Assembly (NCBI GenBank): GCA_963803735.1
Contig: CAWDNV010000012.1
Span: 248,001-312,000 of the forward strand
Source of the DNA: Palsa-189 sp963803735
Lineage (GTDB): Bacteria > Acidobacteriota > Terriglobia > Acidiferrales > UBA7541
Direction: 5' to 3'
Length of the DNA: 64,000 nt
Part shown: positions 1-8,600 of the stretch, in pieces
Layout: every line of letters starts with the position of its first letter
Position numbering within the stretch: position 1 is the stretch's first letter
Made by a program: the position numbers and the translations under genes
The notes under the pieces: model-generated
Seen by the model: only the letters and a program-made list of their open reading frames with translations
The model's database searches: none
Told to the model about the DNA's origin: nothing

Positions 1-642
1 ATCATCGCGCGGATCAGAATAGATCAGGCAACCCACTGCGCCGTGCTCGAATGCAACTTTGGGTTTGATGCCGCGCCAGGAAGAGCCATAACGCGCAATG
101 ACAATCGCCCCTTTCACCGAAACGCCCAGCCGGTCGAGTTCTTCATAATCGGCGGGAATCCCGTAGTTGACGTAAACCAGCGGCGCCGTCACATCGCCAT
201 CAATCGAGTAGGCGTTGTACGAGGGCAATTGCTCGGCCGTCTGATTGGAAGTCGGATCCTCGGGAAGAGGCGGCTCTTGCAGCTTGGCCACAAAACGAGT
301 CGGCTCGACCATTTCGAGAACCCGTTCCTTGGGCGTAGGGAAAAGAATTTGAAACGATTCCACGTGAACGTCCCAGCCCAATTCCTTGAACTTTGAGAGG
401 ATCCACTCCTCGTCCTGCTTGTCGTAGGGTGAACCAACATGGTGGGGCCGCGCGGAGAGCAGCTTCGCGTAATCCCTGATATTGTCCGGCACAATTGCGG
501 AGCGGAATTTTTGTTCCCACTCTCGTTCAGTGCGCGCGTGGTCGCCCGAAAATCCTGCCATCGCAGGCGCGGGGTCCTGTTGCGCCAATAGCGTCCATGC
601 AACCAGACTTAACGCCGTAAGCGTGACCAAAATCCGCCGCAT
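1..642 (-). CDS. M28-family peptidase, glutamate carboxypeptidase II-like (N-terminal part, runs off window)
   Basis: The frame is open from an ATG at 642 to the left edge, giving the first 214 residues. Residues 1-20 form a signal peptide (basic MRR, then a hydrophobic stretch ending LLA), so the product is exported. From about residue 130 the sequence YNAYSIDGDVTAPLVYVNYG is typical of the PA domain of N-acetylated alpha-linked acidic dipeptidases, which sits ahead of the zinc M28 catalytic domain. The zinc ligands would lie outside the window. A GTGAGG ribosome binding site precedes the ATG. Likely role: periplasmic or secreted exopeptidase. The family call rests on the PA domain only. Confidence 0.82.
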   Translation of the reverse strand, partial: MRRILVTLTALSLVAWTLLAQQDPAPAMAGFSGDHARTEREWEQKFRSAIVPDNIRDYAKLLSARPHHVGSPYDKQDEEWILSKFKELGWDVHVESFQILFPTPKERVLEMVEPTRFVAKLQEPPLPEDPTSNQTAEQLPSYNAYSIDGDVTAPLVYVNYGIPADYEELDRLGVSVKGAIVIARYGSSWRGIKPKVAFEHGAVGCLIYSDPRDD

Positions 643-736
643 ATCTATCGCCTCACAAAATATCGCCCGCAAGTTGCCAAAATTATACGCGCACCCGGAC
701 CAGATACGAAGCCGCCCCCTTGTCCCTGTAGTTTTC

Positions 737-966
737 CGGGTGCCCCTCCCTCTTGCCCTGCTCGCCTTGAGCGCCGAAGGGAGCTTACGAAGGGTCGTTT
801 TTAAGGGGTGGGATTCGCCCAATTCTGGGTTTGTGGGTCACGGCTTTAGCCGCGACATTAGGCCGGCCATAGTTAGACTGGCTTTAGCCACTGAAGGACG
901 GCCTCGTAGCCCAGGGTGCCCACGCCAATCGGGGTCCCAACGCGCCGGTCTTGCGCGCGTTGGGGT
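737..966. repeat. Intergenic cluster of palindromic repeat modules in the 643-1110 gap
   Basis: This gap between divergent genes holds no convincing ORF. It contains copies of modules found elsewhere in the window: 737-814 is the CGAAGGGAG...TTTTTAAGGG(G)TG module (also 51111, 54051, 57367); 830-896 is the TTTGTGGGTC-hairpin-GACATT module with core stem 837-856, followed by a second GGCTTTAGCC arm (also 20763, 24060, 57446); 905-920 is a partial TAGCCCAGGG module; 931-966 matches the GGGGTCCC..ACGCGC..CTTGCGCGCGTTGGGG segment at 53981-54020. Confidence 0.75.
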
Positions 967-1110
967 GGTTGGGTGGGGCCGGCTTTTGTGGCCACTTTCG
1001 AAACTCTGCCCGTTGACCTAAGTGGCGCGCCGGACTTAGGCTCACACGGAGCTTGCAGCTAAGCTCGTCGCCCAGCTTCAGCCACGCGCGGATTCGAGGG
1101 AGTCGATAAC

Positions 1111-2159
1111 ATGCGAATGCTTGCGATGCGCACTTTCGTAATGCTGCTCCTTATCCCGCCAGTATCCGCCCTTACCGCTCGCGCTGCCGACTGCGCAACT
1201 CTCAGTGGCGTAAAACTGCCGAATACGACCCTCACCACTGCGCAAGCCGTGCCCGCAGGCAGATTCACACCTCCATCTGGCAGACCCCTCGACAGACTTC
1301 CCGCGTTCTGCCGCCTTGCTGGAGTAATTCGGCCAAGCACCGATTCCGATATTCGCTTCGAAGTGTGGTTGCCGGCTTCTGACTGGAATGGCAAATTCCT
1401 GAGCGTAGGCAATGGCGGATTCGCTGGTTCCATCAACTACTTCGCTCTCGCCAATGATTTGCGGCGAGGCTACGCCACTGCCGCAACCGACACCGGGCAT
1501 CAGGGCGATGCCGAAGACGCAAGCTGGGCGTATAAGCATCCGGAGAAGATCGTCGATTTCGGCTATCGCGCCCTGCACGCGACCGCGGAAAACGCCAAAG
1601 CTCTGATCCAAGCGTTCTATAGCAATCCGCCGCGCCAATCCTATTTTGATAGTTGCTCCAACGGTGGGCGCGAAGCCTTGATAGAAGCGCAGCGCTTTCC
1701 GGAGGATTTCGACGGCATTCTCGCCGGCGCCCCCGCGAATTTCTGGACTCACATGCTGGCTGCCGGTGTGGACATGCTCCAAAGCATGTACGGCAAGGAT
1801 CCGTCTGCGTATATCCCCAGCGCCAAGCTCCCCGTCATTCAAGCCGCCGCCTTGGCCGCCTGCGATGCTCAAGATGGAGTAAAGGACGGGATCATCAGCG
1901 ATCCATTGCGCTGCCACTTCGATCCTTCCGTGATGCTCTGCAAAGGTGCGGATTCGCGCGATTGCCTCACGGCACCGCAGGTTTCCTCGCTGAAGAAACT
2001 CTATGCCGGCGCTCAAGATTCGCACAGCAAACAGATTTTTCCAGGTTACGTGCCCGGCGCCGAGGACGGACCAAACGGCTGGGCGGCGTGGATCATAGGC
2101 TCTGGCCCAGGCAAAGCCTCCGGCCCGGTCTACGCGGAAAATTACTTCCGATATATGGT
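1111..2159 (+). pseudogene. Tannase/feruloyl esterase family, 5' part, interrupted by IS30
   Basis: Encodes the first 349 residues of a secreted tannase-family esterase: signal peptide (residues 1-26), then the alpha/beta-hydrolase core with nucleophile motif SCSNGG at 181-186 (Ser183; tannases carry G-C-S-x-G-G). The family hydrolyses galloyl or feruloyl esters of plant polyphenols. The reading frame runs into the insertion sequence after Met349. Joining position 2159 to 3393 restores an uninterrupted 529-codon frame, the usual family length. The catalytic Asp and His lie in the 3' part, so neither half should be active alone. Confidence 0.9.
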
Positions 2160-2171
2160 GCCAGCTCAACC

Positions 2172-2185
2172 GGTCGATGCAACAC
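2172..2185. repeat. Left inverted-repeat core of the IS30 element
   Basis: GGTCGATGCAACAC, identical to the reverse complement of 3363-3376. Transposase binding site at the left end of the element. Confidence 0.85.
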
Positions 2186-2221
2186 CATCTGGTATAAATG
2201 TTTTCTCTAAAGGTGGTGTTT

Positions 2222-3382
2222 ATGATGCAACGAATCCGGGTGCGGCTTTCGTCTGCGCAGAGGGCCGATCTGTGGTGGCGTTGGAAAGCGGGGCAGTCGT
2301 TACATGAGATCGGGCGGGCCTTTGGCAAGAGTCATGTGGTCATTCACTTTTTGTTGGCGCGTCATGGCGGGATTGCTCCGGCCGCCCGTCGGCGTTCGCT
2401 GCGAACACTTACCCTGGCGGAGCGAGAGGACATCTCCCGCGGGATCGCTGGCGGATCGTCGATTCGTCAAATCGCCAAGGGTCTGCAGCGAGCGGTGTCG
2501 ACGGTGAGCCGGGAGGTGGCCCGCCATGGCGGGCGGCCGTTGTATCGAGCCAACGATGCCGATCAGCAAGCCTGGGAGTCGGCCTTGCGGCCCAAGACCT
2601 GCTTGCTGGCTATCCACGAGCAGCTACGAACGATCGTTGCGAGTAAACTGATTCTGGACTGGTCGCCGGAGCAGATTTCTGGATGGCTGAAGAATCAGTA
2701 TCCCCAGGACGGAAGCCTGCGCGTGTCCCACGAAACCATCTATCGGAGTCTGTTCATACAAGCGCGGGGAGCGCTGAAACAGGAACTGGTGCGGCATCTG
2801 CGTTCCAAGCGGCGGATCCGCCGCTCGCGGCACTCCCGTGATAGCGGACATCACCGTGGTCAAGTCGTCGATGCCATCTCCATCCGGGAAAGGCCTGCGG
2901 AGGTCGAGGACCGCGCCGTTCCCGGGCATTGGGAGGGCGATCTGTTAAGCGGCGCGCACAACAGTCACGTGGCCACCTTGGTGGAGCGCCGTTCGCGCTT
3001 TGTCATGCTGGTCAAGGTGCCCAGCAAGGAGACGGCGACGGTGGTCGCCGCTCTGAGCCAGCACGTCCGTCAGCTTCCGGCGACGCTGCGGCGCTCGTTG
3101 ACCTGGGACCGCGGGCTGGAGATGGCCCAGCACCAGAGCTTCACCGTCGCCACGGATGTGAAGGTTTACTTCTGTGATCCGCAGAGTCCTTGGCAACGCG
3201 GCAGCAACGAAAACACCAATGGGCTCTTACGGCAGTACCTGCCGAAGAAGGCCGACTTGTCCAGCTACAGTCAAACGGACCTGGACCGAATCGCGCTGCG
3301 CCTCAATCAACGCCCACGCAAGACGTTGGGCTTTGAAACTCCGGAGAGTAGACTACAGGCCAGTGTTGCATCGACCCCTTGA
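2222..3382 (+). CDS. IS30-family DDE transposase
   Basis: 386 residues from the ATG at 2222, which has an AAAGGTGG ribosome binding site at 2209-2216; an ATG at 2198 in the same frame lacks one. The N-terminal third (about 1-105) holds two helix-turn-helix segments, the second (IRQIAKGLQRAVSTVSREV) being the classical IS30 HTH_38. The rve catalytic domain shows D240 in GHWEGDLL, D296 in TWDRG and E330 in RGSNENTNGLLRQYLPK, the DDE triad with the family signature around Glu. The length is typical and no disruption is seen. It is encoded on the same strand as the interrupted tannase gene. Confidence 0.95.
   Translation: MMQRIRVRLSSAQRADLWWRWKAGQSLHEIGRAFGKSHVVIHFLLARHGGIAPAARRRSLRTLTLAEREDISRGIAGGSSIRQIAKGLQRAVSTVSREVARHGGRPLYRANDADQQAWESALRPKTCLLAIHEQLRTIVASKLILDWSPEQISGWLKNQYPQDGSLRVSHETIYRSLFIQARGALKQELVRHLRSKRRIRRSRHSRDSGHHRGQVVDAISIRERPAEVEDRAVPGHWEGDLLSGAHNSHVATLVERRSRFVMLVKVPSKETATVVAALSQHVRQLPATLRRSLTWDRGLEMAQHQSFTVATDVKVYFCDPQSPWQRGSNENTNGLLRQYLPKKADLSSYSQTDLDRIALRLNQRPRKTLGFETPESRLQASVASTP
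3363..3376. repeat. Right inverted-repeat core of the IS30 element
   Basis: GTGTTGCATCGACC, the inverted copy of 2172-2185. It overlaps the last codons of the transposase gene, as is common in compact IS elements. Confidence 0.85.
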
Positions 3383-3389
3383 GACCACC

Positions 3390-3933
3390 GGTCTTTCAGG
3401 ATCCTGCGTGGAATATGCTCTCGGCCAACGTGGACGCCGCCGAAACCGCGGCCGATGAAAAAACCGCGGCGATTCTCAACTCAATCGACCCCGACCTCGG
3501 CCGCTTCAAAGGTCGCGGCGGAAAGCTCATTCTTTACCACGGCTGGAATGATCCGGCGATCCCACCTTTGAATAGCGTCAATTACTACAATTCTGTGGTC
3601 GCAAAGATGGGCTCACGGAATGTGGACAGCTTCGTTCGCCTCTACATGGTCCCCGGAATGCAGCACTGCTTCTCGGGCCCCGGCCCGAATTCCTTCGGCC
3701 AGTTTGGCCGCACAACCGCCAAGGGCAAGCCTTACGGTGTTTACGATGCGCTCCAGGCGTGGGTGGAAAAAGGCGCCGCACCAAGCGACATCATCGCCAC
3801 CAAATATATTGACGACGATCCCTCCAAGGGCGTGCAAATGACTCGCCCGCTCTGCCCCTATCCTCGGCTCGCAAAGTACAAGGGCGCGGGTGACACCAAC
3901 GACGCCGACAACTTCACTTGCCAAGCCCCGTAG
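3390..3933 (+). pseudogene. Tannase/feruloyl esterase family, 3' part
   Basis: Continuation of the gene that begins at 1111. After the duplicated GGT the frame reads VFQDPAWNM, which completes the ENYFRYM-V-F-Q-D-P motif typical of the family. It contains the probable catalytic Asp in LILYHGWNDPAIPP and catalytic His in MVPGMQHCF, and ends at a TAG at 3933. As it stands it has no start codon or ribosome binding site of its own, apart from possible read-through from the IS, so it is probably silent. Confidence 0.88.
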
Positions 3934-3983
3934 GGCGTGATCGACGTACGTCGCTACAATTTTAAGGAGAGAAGTACTTAGAT

Positions 3984-4058
<75 letters not shown>

Positions 4059-4108
4059 AGCGATGAACGTCACAAGCGGCGGGGAGAAACTCCGCGCGAA
4101 TTCCAGTG

Positions 4109-4137
4109 ACTATAGCTTACATGTCGCGGGGCCGCAA
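4109..4137 (-). promoter_or_regulatory. Sigma-70-type promoter for tRNA-Lys
   Basis: On the minus strand TTGCGG (4137-4132), 17 bp, TATAGT (4114-4109). The predicted start lies about 44 bases ahead of the mature tRNA. Seen by motif only. Confidence 0.5.
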
Positions 4138-4241
4138 CTCTGGCGCTCGGCGCTGCTGAGCCGAATACGTAGGCCTTATACGCCGGAGCAGCCTTTGGCA
4201 AATACAACTTGTTTCCCGAGCTAACGATCAGTTGACGACGA

Positions 4242-4424
4242 CTAGAGCAGGAAAAAAGTATCTTCTTTTTCAACACCAGGCAGATTCTCAAGAGGAGAAC
4301 GAGAGGTTAGCTGCTGCTTTTCGGCATTGCTGCGTTTTACAACGTCCATCCGTTCCTGCAGGGCCGGGAAATTCTTCGGCAGTCTTTCAACTTCGTTGGT
4401 TTGGCTCACTCTTCTCGATAACAT
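4242..4424 (-). CDS. Possible small protein of unknown function
   Basis: A 60-residue frame starting with ATG, preceded seven bases upstream by AGAGAGGAA, a good ribosome binding site. The product is hydrophilic and charged (several Lys/Glu), with no Cys motif, signal peptide or membrane segment. It is the only ORF with a credible start in the otherwise featureless 4059-4599 gap. I recognise no family; the ribosome binding site is the main support. Confidence 0.35.
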   Translation of the reverse strand: MLSRRVSQTNEVERLPKNFPALQERMDVVKRSNAEKQQLTSRSPLENLPGVEKEDTFFLL

Positions 4425-4599
4425 AAGTTCCTCTCTGTCTAAGATCTCGAGGGATAATCACGTCAGGCAGCGAGGATAGCAGTCCCTCACATGCCAGCAT
4501 ATGCTCTTTTCCCGTATTTTAGGGTCGGGGGTTTGCTGTATGGAGTGGCCGTGGCGCTCCAACCTCGGCGCTCGATCGGGGGATTACACCACGCGAAAG

Positions 4600-5616
4600 T
4601 CAGCTGCGAAGCTCTGCAGCGATTTCACGTGCTATCTTGCGTGCGCGATCAATATCCGAAGGATTTAGAGATATGGCGGCCACCCGGGGATGCCCGCCTC
4701 CGCCGAACTTTTCCGCAAGGGAAGCCAGATTCTTTTCCGCGGACGCGGCATTCCAGGGATTGGACCCAATGGAAATTTTCGCACGCACGGGTGACGCGCT
4801 AATACCTACGGAATAGCGGCACTGCGGAAAGAGCAGATAGGGGATGAACTTATTGTAGCCCTCCAAATCCAGATCACTCACGTCAAAAAATATAACGGCA
4901 TCCTGGGCCTCCGCCCGCTGCCGCAGTACGTCGATGGAGCGTTTGTGCCGTTCGAGCAGAGGGCCGAGATACCGCGCAATAATTGGAAGTTTCACCACTT
5001 CCGCCATGGGCCGCGACGCGAGCTCCGGAATTATCCGGGGAACAAGCCCCGATTCGGGTGCCGCTTCGATTACCAGCGCTACTTGTGTTGAAGGCTCAGT
5101 GAGAGCCACCGCCGATTCAGGAGTAGGGAACTGCGCTCCATCGATTACATCGCCCCAATGAATCAATTCCGCCAGCGGCTGAATGTTGAATCCAAACTTG
5201 CTGCTGGTCACATCAGCGAGCAGTTTCGTGCAGGACTTGTACTCGGGATCGTAAAACTTGTGTCCTGAGTGATCGGAACGGAAGTGAGCGGCGTCGGCGG
5301 CTGTTAGAAATGCGCTTTGATGGTGGTCGAACCACCACGTTACCCGCGGCGAGCTCGAATACTTGAAGTCGACGATGACATTCTCATCGCCGTCAAATAG
5401 CCCTTCCTCAAAAGGCTGCACCGCGCGATGCGTCATGCCCGAGTAACAGAAAACTGCCTGCGCGTTCATGCGCTCCCGATAGAAGCGCGAAAAAAGAGCC
5501 GCAGAAGCTGCGCCGTCGAAACAACGATCGTGGAAGCAGAGACGGACCTTCGTGGTGTCGGGCAAAAGATCCTCACCAGCGGAAAAACAAGAGGAATATT
5601 CCTCTAGCAAAGCCAT
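4600..5616 (-). CDS. DHH-family phosphoesterase
   Basis: 338 residues. The N-terminal DHH domain shows FHDRCFDGAASAAL (metal-binding Asp), VDFKYSSSPRVTWWFDHHQSAF containing the defining DHH motif, and HWGDVIDGA. The C-terminal DHHA1 domain ends with EKFGGGGHPRVAA, the GGGH substrate-binding signature. Relatives include NrnA-type nanoRNases and cyclic-dinucleotide or pAp phosphatases; the exact substrate cannot be read from the sequence. No membrane segments, so cytosolic. It is transcribed alone, convergent with the nearest downstream gene and divergent from tRNA-Leu. Confidence 0.85.
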   Translation of the reverse strand: MALLEEYSSCFSAGEDLLPDTTKVRLCFHDRCFDGAASAALFSRFYRERMNAQAVFCYSGMTHRAVQPFEEGLFDGDENVIVDFKYSSSPRVTWWFDHHQSAFLTAADAAHFRSDHSGHKFYDPEYKSCTKLLADVTSSKFGFNIQPLAELIHWGDVIDGAQFPTPESAVALTEPSTQVALVIEAAPESGLVPRIIPELASRPMAEVVKLPIIARYLGPLLERHKRSIDVLRQRAEAQDAVIFFDVSDLDLEGYNKFIPYLLFPQCRYSVGISASPVRAKISIGSNPWNAASAEKNLASLAEKFGGGGHPRVAAISLNPSDIDRARKIAREIAAELRS

Positions 5617-5733
5617 TTAAGATGGACGTGCTCTTATCGATTGTCAAGGGGAAAGGCGTCTCCAATGAGTCCGCACCGCCCTCAAAACTTGCAACTTTTA
5701 TTGAGAATAGCGATGCTAAACGGGACGATGTGT

Positions 5734-5817
5734 GCGGAAGTGGCGGAATTGGCAGACGCGCAGGACTTAGGATCCTGTGGCCGCAAGGCCGTGGGGGTTC
5801 AACTCCCCCCTTCCGCA
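5734..5817 (+). tRNA. tRNA-Leu (anticodon TAG)
   Basis: Acceptor GCGGAAG pairs with CTTCCGC, D-arm TGGCAGACGC, anticodon stem CAGGA/TCCTG with loop CTTAGGA giving TAG, a long variable arm (TGGCCGCAAGGCCG) as expected of a class II tRNA, T-arm GGGGGTTCAACTCCCCC. The discriminator A is at 5817; no CCA is encoded. It decodes CUA/CUN leucine codons. Confidence 0.96.
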
Positions 5818-5979
5818 AGCCTTTTTTATAAACCTGGGAAAATCAGGTTTTTCTTGATACTCGATGGGTTAGGCACAACTCAGGAGTGGACAACAGTGGA
5901 CATCTGAGGACAAAAGATCGGCTTTATTGGCAACACTGGCAAAAGCAGGTACCGCTAGGGGCAATTCGGCAGTATCTAT

Positions 5980-7089
5980 TTATCCTTTAAAAGGTACGCG
6001 GGCGTGGATTGTCGCGCCTTGCTTAGTTTGAGATTCGATTAAGAGTTTCCCATCAACTAGCTTCAGGTGCTCCTGCATACGGGCGAGGCCGACCCCATGC
6101 TTTTTCACAGCCTCGGCGGGATCAAAGCCAATCCCCCAATCCCGTACGTTCAGCCGAATCTCGTTCGATTCACCGCGAAGCGATACGTCAAAATTTCGCG
6201 AACTGCTATGCTGTGTCGCATTCTGCAAGGCTTCTTGCAAGACTCTGTAAAGGCAAAGGGCAATCTCCATGGGCAATCCTTTCGGAATGCCCTCACAGTG
6301 AAAGTCAATTTTTACTTTGTGGCTGATGGAAAGGTCCTTACAAAACTTGGCCGCTGCCGCCATGAGCCCCAAGTGTTCCAACTCCGACGAGTGAAGGTTG
6401 TGCCACAGGGCGCGGATATCGCTTATGACATCGGTAACCTGCTGTCTTGCTTCCCTGAATTGTTGGCGGGCTTCGGCTACCGATTCGGGAGGATTCTGCC
6501 CGTAATAATCTAAATCGATTGCCAGCACCTTCAGGCTATCGATGTAGCGGTGAAGCTCTCGGACAATCCTGGCACGTTCCGCTTCCTGCGCTTGGATGAG
6601 ACGGCCCCCCAGCTTCTCATCCCTTGTCTCGGACAGTAGCAGCTCGTCTTTTGCGGTCTTTCTCTCGCCTAAGTCTTCCACCATCGCGAAGACAAGCCGC
6701 GATGTGCCACTCCCCAGCAGAGAAATGCTCAAACGCCCCCAAATCACCGAACCATCCCGACGAAAAAAACGCTTTTCCAATTGATAGTGATCTATCGACC
6801 CGGCTAGTAACTGCTCAAAAAGAGCCCAATCCTTCTTTGCGTCTTCGGGAGGAGAAAACTCAACACAATGCTTGCTACGCATTTCCTCTTCGCTGAAGCC
6901 GAGCATGGAGCACAACGCTGGATTCGCAAACAACGGTCGCCCTTCTAAGTCCTCCAGCGCGATTCCGATGGGACTTGCCTTAAAAGCACTGAGGAACAGC
7001 GCTTGATCGGGACCGGCTCCGCGTACTTTCCCCTCTTCCATGCGAGGCATAGTAGTACTATCCGACAAAAAATCACAAGGCTCACTCAC
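5980..7089 (-). CDS. Soluble PAS-domain histidine kinase (HisKA_3/NarL type) with altered H-box
   Basis: 369 residues, no transmembrane segment, so cytosolic. A PAS domain occupies about residues 32-140. The HisKA_3 dimerisation region follows at about 165-235 with ERARIVRELHRYID: the phospho-acceptor His180 is present, but the next residue is Arg181, where the family has Asp (ELHD). The HATPase_c domain shows N-box Asn290 (QEALQNATQHS) and G-box DWGIGFDP (Asp317). It probably pairs with the divergent response regulator at 7334. The His+1 acid normally acts as general base for phosphotransfer and phosphatase activity, so the Arg is unusual. Confidence 0.88.
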   Translation of the reverse strand: MSEPCDFLSDSTTMPRMEEGKVRGAGPDQALFLSAFKASPIGIALEDLEGRPLFANPALCSMLGFSEEEMRSKHCVEFSPPEDAKKDWALFEQLLAGSIDHYQLEKRFFRRDGSVIWGRLSISLLGSGTSRLVFAMVEDLGERKTAKDELLLSETRDEKLGGRLIQAQEAERARIVRELHRYIDSLKVLAIDLDYYGQNPPESVAEARQQFREARQQVTDVISDIRALWHNLHSSELEHLGLMAAAAKFCKDLSISHKVKIDFHCEGIPKGLPMEIALCLYRVLQEALQNATQHSSSRNFDVSLRGESNEIRLNVRDWGIGFDPAEAVKKHGVGLARMQEHLKLVDGKLLIESQTKQGATIHARVPFKG

Positions 7090-7193
7090 TTAGAGGGACG
7101 CTCGAATCCGGGCGGCATGATCGCACAAGAACACGATCCGTGATCTGGGCCGCTAACTGACCCGAATATTGGCATTGTGGTAAAAGGTTTAAC

Positions 7194-7222
7194 TTGACTA
7201 GGAGCACTCGCTACGGTTTAGT
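7194..7222 (+). promoter_or_regulatory. Sigma-70-type promoter for the response regulator
   Basis: TTGACT (7194-7199), 17 bp, TTTAGT (7217-7222), leaving a leader of about 105 bases to the ATG at 7334. The -35 is strong and the -10 moderate. Confidence 0.45.
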
Positions 7223-7333
7223 AGTGCTGCTCAGAGGCGTCCCCCACCGGAGCTTTCGACCGCTTTTTATAGCGATTCACCTTCAGTCCTTGGATCGTGC
7301 CCCTCACGGCTGGCAAACGCGGGAGACCGTTTA

Positions 7334-7693
7334 ATGCCGCATACCATTCTCGTGGTAGACGATCACGAACCGATGAGGCGAAGGATACGGTCATTGTTGG
7401 AATCCGTAGGGCTGGATGTGTGTGCGGAGGCCGCCAACGGACGGGAGGCTATCGAAAAGACAAAGGAGTATAAGCCGGACCTGGTCGTTCTCAACCTCTC
7501 GATGCCCGTCATGAGTGGGTTCGAAGCGATACCGGAGATGCTGAAATGTGCTCCCCGCCTAAAGATTGTCATCTTCACGGTGGATGATTCAGAGGAACTG
7601 AGGCAGTACGCCTTTCGGCTGGGAGTTGCGGGCTATGTTTCTAAGTCCGAACCCGAGACCCTGCTCGCCGAGGTGAGGAAGCTGCTGCTTTGA
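7334..7693 (+). CDS. Single-domain response regulator lacking the phospho-acceptor Asp
   Basis: 119 residues comprising only a CheY-like receiver fold, with no output domain. The acidic pocket D9-D10, the switch Thr (IFTVDD) and the conserved Lys (VSKSEP) are present. Where the phosphorylated Asp should be (LVVLDLSMP) the sequence reads LVVLNLSMP: residue 54 is Asn, encoded by AAC at 7493-7495. A GGGAGA ribosome binding site precedes the ATG. The gene is divergent from the kinase at 5980-7089. An Asn at this site prevents normal aspartyl phosphorylation, so it may be a phosphorylation-independent pseudo-receiver. A sequencing error is possible, but it would have to be a substitution. Confidence 0.9.
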   Translation: MPHTILVVDDHEPMRRRIRSLLESVGLDVCAEAANGREAIEKTKEYKPDLVVLNLSMPVMSGFEAIPEMLKCAPRLKIVIFTVDDSEELRQYAFRLGVAGYVSKSEPETLLAEVRKLLL

Positions 7694-7898
7694 GCACTGC
7701 CCCGTCCCGGCAAATCGGCCAAGGCTGCCGCGAGTGTACCGAACGATTTGTAAATCTTGCGGCCCGCATTTAGAAGGAAAAATCTCTACAACCTAGAAAG
7801 TTTTTGACGGTAACAACTCCGCTGTAGGCTCCGTCCAACGATTACCCAAACGGCAAGATTCCAGGGTCTCAGTCTCTTCACTCGGTGGGAGAACTGAA

Positions 7899-8078
7899 GT
7901 GGACGATTACAAGTGTCCGAAATGCGGGCGCAAAGCCACAACCGTCAAGTATTACGAAAGAGAGAGCGTTCACTTACACCTGAGATGGGTTATGGAATAT
8001 CGTTGCCCTCGCGGACACAAATGGAAGCACCCTATGTTGCCTCAGCCGCCCCGACCGAAACCAAACCCCGGTTTCTGA
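7899..8078 (+). CDS. Small zinc-ribbon protein, unknown function
   Basis: 59 residues from a GTG at 7899 with GGTGGGAG just upstream. A CPKCG knuckle at residues 6-10 and CPRGH near residue 38 give a C-x2-C ... C-x2-(G)H pattern consistent with one zinc site, separated by a basic and aromatic stretch (TVKYYERESVHLHLRW). The tail is proline-rich (QPPRPKPNPGF). Not a family I can name. It lies between the response regulator and a second zinc-ribbon gene on the same strand. Confidence 0.55.
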   Translation: MDDYKCPKCGRKATTVKYYERESVHLHLRWVMEYRCPRGHKWKHPMLPQPPRPKPNPGF

Positions 8079-8361
8079 ACTTGTCAAACATTTCCTTGCG
8101 CCCGCGCTTCTGGCGGTAGTCAGGATTCAAGACCTTGAACCACGTGGCGGGGCTTGTTACATAGGGCGCTAGCTGTGTTTGGCTACAATTCCCTCAAGGT
8201 TGCTAACTTGCGCCATCAGTATCCGTCTGAAATACTGAAGATGCCGCGCATTGATTCAGTAAGGCACGCAGCCGGACCCCGCACTCGCACGAATTCGTAC
8301 AAACTCCCCGTCTCACCTTGCCCGTACAATCACGCGCCAACAAAAAGGAGAGATAGGAGAA

Positions 8362-8562
8362 ATGCCGTATTGGGTCCTAAATTGTCCACACTGTCGTAAG
8401 GATTTTAATCACTCGGAAATTGATGGAGGGAAAGAGCACTTCGGGCTTTGGGCTCTACCTGGAAAGCCAGAATTCCCCGAGGGCGGTAGCTGGATAGAAT
8501 GCTTCCACTGCAAGCAGACCTCGCTGTTCCAACGATTTCAACTTAGGTACGCTCGCTCCTGA
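8362..8562 (+). CDS. Small zinc-ribbon protein, unknown function
   Basis: 66 residues, ATG preceded by the ribosome binding site AGGAGA. Two CxxC knuckles, CPHC (residues 8-11) and CFHC (about 47-50), form an apparent zinc ribbon; the spacer contains GLWALPGKPEFPEGG. A second short zinc-ribbon gene lies 284 bases upstream. No family recognised; nucleic-acid binding is only a guess. Confidence 0.6.
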   Translation: MPYWVLNCPHCRKDFNHSEIDGGKEHFGLWALPGKPEFPEGGSWIECFHCKQTSLFQRFQLRYARS

Positions 8563-8600
8563 GCGCGTGAGCGTTTAAACGCGCAAAAGGAGAAACCCCA

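Larger units (their letters stand above)
2160..3389 (+). mobile_element. IS30-family insertion sequence, 1230 bp
   Basis: Boundaries are inferred from three facts. There are terminal inverted repeats with the identical core GGTCGATGCAACAC (2172-2185, inverted at 3363-3376), extended outward by an imperfect CTCAA match. The trinucleotide GGT occurs directly at 2157-2159 and 3390-3392, a plausible 3-bp target duplication. Excising 2160-3392 leaves the tannase frame intact. One transposase gene fills the element with no visible frameshift, so it may be functional. The 3-bp duplication fits the short duplications of this family. Confidence 0.88.

Noticed and set aside
1078..2328. 416-codon frame opposite the tannase 5' part and the IS end
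   Set aside because: It crosses the inserted element's boundary, so it cannot be an old gene; sequence resembles no family.
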